A DNA stretch of 10,282 nucleotides from Phoronis ovalis (Eukaryota > Phoronida > Phoronidae). The stretch covers positions 1 to 10,282 of the forward strand of contig JAOXYB010065600.1 in NCBI GenBank assembly GCA_028565635.1, in the 5' to 3' direction. Below the pieces are notes generated by a model. It did no database searches. It had not been told where the DNA came from and saw only the letters and a program-made list of their open reading frames with translations. The position numbers and the translations under genes are program-made. Shown in pieces: positions 7,795-10,282 of this stretch (position 1 is the first letter of the stretch; each line of letters starts with the position of its first letter).

Positions 7795-7800
7795 TTTAAT
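7795..7800 (-). terminator. ATG3: Candidate ATG3 polyadenylation signal (ATTAAA, minus strand)
   Basis: TTTAAT here reads ATTAAA on the minus strand, about 210 bases after the ATG3 stop. Neither AATAAA nor ATTAAA occurs between it and the stop on that strand. The sequence beyond it on the minus strand is fairly rich in G and T, as expected downstream of a cleavage site. Weaker variant signals closer to the stop cannot be excluded. Confidence 0.35.
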
Positions 7801-7852
7801 TTCCAAATTTATATTTCCTTGCGCAATTAGTATTAGCTCCAGAACTAAGAAT

Positions 7853-7895
7853 TGCTATTTGTTTATACAAAAATGCTATTTGTTTATACACAAAA
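7853..7895 (+). repeat. 21-bp tandem duplication
   Basis: Two adjacent copies begin TGCTATTTGTTTATACA, at 7853 and 7874, and differ only near their A-rich ends. They lie in the presumed ATG3 3' UTR. Confidence 0.9.
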
Positions 7896-8008
7896 AAGTA
7901 TGCATGCCAAACGCCATAACAATGATGCATATCCAAATAGCTTTAGCTATTAGATAGATAGCAAAGAATTGCACATATACATTTCTACAGACTATTGTGT
8001 GGGATGCT

Positions 8009-8159
8009 TCACATAGTAAAATGATGGGTATAATCATATTCTATTGTTGGTATAACTGCTTGTACAAACTTTAAGAAGATCAACAAGTACATATAGACTT
8101 CTAACTCTCCACCACCATCAGCAACTGTCTGGATTATTTTCTTCATAACATCAGCATGT
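8009..8159 (-). CDS. ATG3: ATG3 last coding exon
   Basis: The acceptor is ttgtttgcag on the minus strand. The first base A completes an Arg codon split AG|A directly after the catalytic Cys. It encodes [20 protein letters not shown] through YDYTHHFTM, ending at TGA (8011-8009). Against human the differences are mostly conservative (E to D, E to Q, R to H). Confidence 0.97.
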
Positions 8160-9078
8160 CTGCAAACAATAGATTCCTTTAAATGATTAAACAAAATCAG
8201 ATGCAGATAAACAAGCACAGACTAAAAATGGTTGAAAACAATTAAATATTTGTTCGGATCACAAAACAATTATGCATTCCTGAAATCTACATATCAGCGA
8301 AGACAGTGGTGTTGCAATACAAAACAGCTGCTAATAGCTGGGTTTAATTAATGCTACTTCACCATCAGTATTAATAATAATATTATACACAAGTACCGGT
8401 ATGAGTAAACCAATAATTTAAGTACCTTTAACCAGTTTTAAACTTTTAATGATAGAATTAACCACCATACTGGCTACATGATAAGGCATGATTAAAACAG
8501 ATTGTGGTTATATTCAGCTTTGTTTAAAGAATACTCAAAAATGTGACTTCAAACACATAACGCAGTAGTAAATGTTTACAATTCCTACAGTACAGGGAAT
8601 TAATATTTACAATACATATCGGTATTACAAAATATTACCTGCATGGATGAACTGAGGCCATAGGCGCTCCAGGAATGTGTGGGTGGGCTTCCATAGTAAC
8701 CGTTTTCTTTGCATGATCTTGACTAAAATCTTGATACATTTGTTCTACAGTTAATGGTTTTCTATTCTAAAATACAGCCAAAAGCAAATATTCTCAAGTT
8801 CTATACTTACTCCACGGTACAATAATTGTTTTTAAAATATTTCATTCCTTGTTTACTTGATGCTATAATATTTAATTATATTCTTTTGTTTCTTGTTAAT
8901 CAATACACAATTTGAGTGGTAATACCTCATCATATCCAAATAACCATAATCTTGGAGTTTGGTAATATTTATCATATGTAATATTCAAATCATATGTCCG
9001 TGTTTGTAAAACACCATCTTCGTCTGAAGCGGCTCCTTTGGTATCACTAGTAACTATTTTTTTGATGTCTAAAGTTGC
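8009..9078 (-). CDS. ATG3: ATG3, autophagy E2-like enzyme (C-terminal three exons; 5' part off the window)
   Basis: ATG3 is the E2-like enzyme that receives ATG8/LC3-family proteins from the E1 ATG7 and transfers them to phosphatidylethanolamine on growing autophagosome membranes. Exons on the minus strand, in transcript order: 9078-8926, 8766-8639 and 8159-8009, encoding the last 143 residues; human ATG3 has 314. The sequence follows animal ATG3 closely: ATLDIKKIV, then [28 protein letters not shown], the active-site motif [32 protein letters not shown] and the terminal YDYTHHFTM. The Cys of HPC, 50 residues from the end exactly as in human, is the catalytic residue (Cys264). The Lys 21 residues before it matches human Lys243, the ATG12-conjugation site. 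No frameshift or missing key residue is seen. N-terminal exons (membrane-binding helix, E2-core start, flexible region) are not in this window. Confidence 0.97.
8160..8638 (-). other. ATG3 last intron
   Basis: The intron is 479 bp, with donor gtaata and acceptor tttgcag on the minus strand. It is AT-rich with no recognised element. Confidence 0.85.
8639..8766 (-). CDS. ATG3: ATG3 exon with the catalytic cysteine
   Basis: Acceptor attttag and donor gtaata, minus strand. It encodes [20 protein letters not shown], then [22 protein letters not shown] plus two bases of the Arg codon. The loop before the active site is PGAP, where human has four prolines. The HPC Cys is the ATG8-thioester residue. 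Confidence 0.96.
8926..9078 (-). CDS. ATG3: ATG3 exon: end of flexible region and E2-fold strands
   Basis: Acceptor atattacag and donor gtatta, minus strand; 51 codons, phase 0 at both ends. It begins [20 protein letters not shown], the variable end of the flexible/handle region, and continues into the strongly conserved [23 protein letters not shown] block of the E2 fold. The variable part differs from human while the fold is nearly identical, as expected for a functional orthologue. Confidence 0.96.
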
Positions 9079-10282
9079 CTGTAATATTCAAAGGTTGTAT
9101 CTATTTCACCAATCGGAATAAATCCATCTGTTAGTGTTCCTTAACTTCTCAACTAACATCTGGGCTTAATTTTTGTTTATTATCTCAAAACGCAGAAGAA
9201 CGATAATCCCTTTAATTTATTTATATATAAAAGGCCTAAAAATTGTAGGCACCAATCAAAACGCAGCTTACAATAATAGGCATAATGAGTGGACTAAATG
9301 GGTAGCCAATGAAATAGATCAATCACACAGAAAAAAGCTGATCTCGATTGGTCAAATGGAAATAACTGAAGGAATATAATGACAATTGACTATGATTATG
9401 GTGAGAAGGTATGGCTCACTAATGCATGGATTTATTCAAAACTATTATTTTACCATTAGTATCAAAAGGCAATAATATATATAGATGCAAACTTATTTCA
9501 AGTGACATTCAACCAATCATATTAAGGCCAGACCAAGACATTATTGCTAGGTGTAATATTCAGTTACCTTACTAGTAAAACATTTTTATCCAGTAAATGA
9601 TGCAATAATTAAACATTATCATTTCGATAGTGTTACATCACCTGCATATCCCTATATAAAGATTTATGACACTGCTTAATGAACTTTTGTGATTTCAGTG
9701 TCCATGGATTCAATAATAAATATTCAAGCAGCAACTAATTCTCATTGTAGGCACCTTGCAACTGTCGGCTTGCAACAAACAGAAATTTAAAATGCCTTCA
9801 GTTTCAACTTACAACAATTTTGCAAAAGAAAGTTTTTTTAACCCTCTTCCTGCCGTGAGTAATTTGCGGTAATTTGCTGTTACTGTATCCCCCTTCACAA
9901 ATGGAGACTAAAATCCCTCATCTTACCTGGGATATTACATCCAGATGAACACAATTATTAAGTATTCGCCTTTGTTGAATTTTAAGGACGCAAAAATGAG
10001 CACTACATTATTTTTTACATTACATACAGTACATCCACATGAATGGAATGAATTAGGGTGCAAATTCCTGCAAATCCAGCATAATCCTATGCAAATCCAC
10101 ACTGGATTAAACCAAAAATTGCGAAATTACAGTTTCTGAAACAAACGCTGCATCTCTACTTGTCCTCATACAGTTATCCACACGAATGCATGTATTCCGT
10201 CGCATCAGGATAAAAGATGTTGAAAAAATACCATTGCAAGGTGCCCGAATAGCCTGTTGTAAACATCGAAATTCCACCACCA
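9079..10282 (-). other. Presumed large ATG3 intron (at least 1.2 kb)
   Basis: Upstream of the ATG3 acceptor I searched the minus strand for the missing ATG3 parts (acidic flexible region, N-terminal helix) and found none, so the next exon lies beyond the window. The stretch holds a group of CCAAT boxes and a TATA-like run (9109-9351), a 12-bp direct repeat (ATTGTAGGCACC at 9242 and 9744), a 12-bp inverted repeat (9750-9761 with 10234-10245), and an octamer-like ATGCAAAT at 10088-10095. No gene is supported. Confidence 0.7.
9750..10245. repeat. 12-bp inverted repeats about 500 bp apart
   Basis: GGCACCTTGCAA at 9750-9761 and TTGCAAGGTGCC at 10234-10245 are exact reverse complements. Neither the flanks nor the interior extend the match, and no target duplication is seen. 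This could be a remnant of a short inverted-repeat element, or chance. Confidence 0.35.

Larger units (their letters stand above)
5130..8008. other. Convergent intergenic region with palindromes and a local duplication
   Basis: This AT-rich region separates the 3' ends of the SLC6 gene (+) and ATG3 (-). No open frame in it shows family resemblance or splice structure. Its right end presumably holds the ATG3 3' UTR. It contains palindromes at 5178-5233 and 6603-6641, a direct duplication spanning 6273-6672, an inverted repeat at 7248-7283, a (ATC)n run near 5782-5796, and short tandem duplications near 5232-5259, 7590-7609 and 7853-7895. Confidence 0.8.

Noticed and set aside
9173-9379. 68-codon open frame (+) in the ATG3 intron
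   Set aside because: It lies antisense within the intron and has no recognisable motif. The interest here is the CCAAT/TATA cluster, not the frame.
9927-10025. Possible upstream ATG3 exon on the minus strand with donor CCAG/gtaaga
   Set aside because: The donor is good, but the only open frame reads nothing like any part of ATG3 and the acceptor is unclear.
9945-10139. 64-codon open frame (+)
   Set aside because: No resemblance to a known family, AT-biased composition, and it lies inside the presumed ATG3 intron.
1-10282. tRNA, rRNA, CRISPR array, bacterial operon or intact transposase/reverse transcriptase gene
   Set aside because: None was recognised on either strand by eye. The repeats seen are short and non-coding.

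Overview
The window looks like ordinary nuclear DNA of an invertebrate animal. It is AT-rich, with intron-split genes, GT..AG introns mostly of 160-480 bp, simple-sequence repeats and no prokaryotic gene layout. The two genes recognised are both animal-type: a Na+/Cl--coupled SLC6 transporter and the autophagy E2 enzyme ATG3. I cannot name the species. The intron density and short introns would fit a lophotrochozoan or another non-vertebrate metazoan, but that is a weak inference.

Layout. Positions 1-155 are probably the end of an intron, or possibly 5' leader. Positions 156-5110 (+) hold twelve coding exons of a glycine-transporter-like SLC6 protein (GlyT/PROT clade), from the cytoplasmic N-terminal tail to the stop codon. 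The reading frame stays open across all eleven joins. About 679 residues come from these exons, or 688 if the ATG at 129 is the start. A polyadenylation signal lies 14 bp after the stop. Positions 5130-8008 are a convergent intergenic region, presumably with the ATG3 3' UTR at its right end. It has no credible gene but several inverted repeats: a 56-bp near-perfect palindrome, a 39-bp palindrome flanked by a 7-bp direct repeat inside one copy of a duplicated ~180-bp segment, and a 12-bp-arm inverted repeat. Positions 8009-9078 (-) hold the last three coding exons of ATG3, including the catalytic cysteine. Positions 9079-10282 appear to be a large ATG3 intron; the N-terminal ATG3 exons lie beyond the right edge.

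The two genes converge tail to tail and have no known functional link: one imports a small neutral amino acid at the plasma membrane, the other conjugates ATG8/LC3 to phosphatidylethanolamine. I found no new multi-gene system. The most unusual structure is the palindromic DNA between the genes. The most interesting protein observation is a TM6 substrate-site segment that combines glycine-transporter and monoamine-transporter features.
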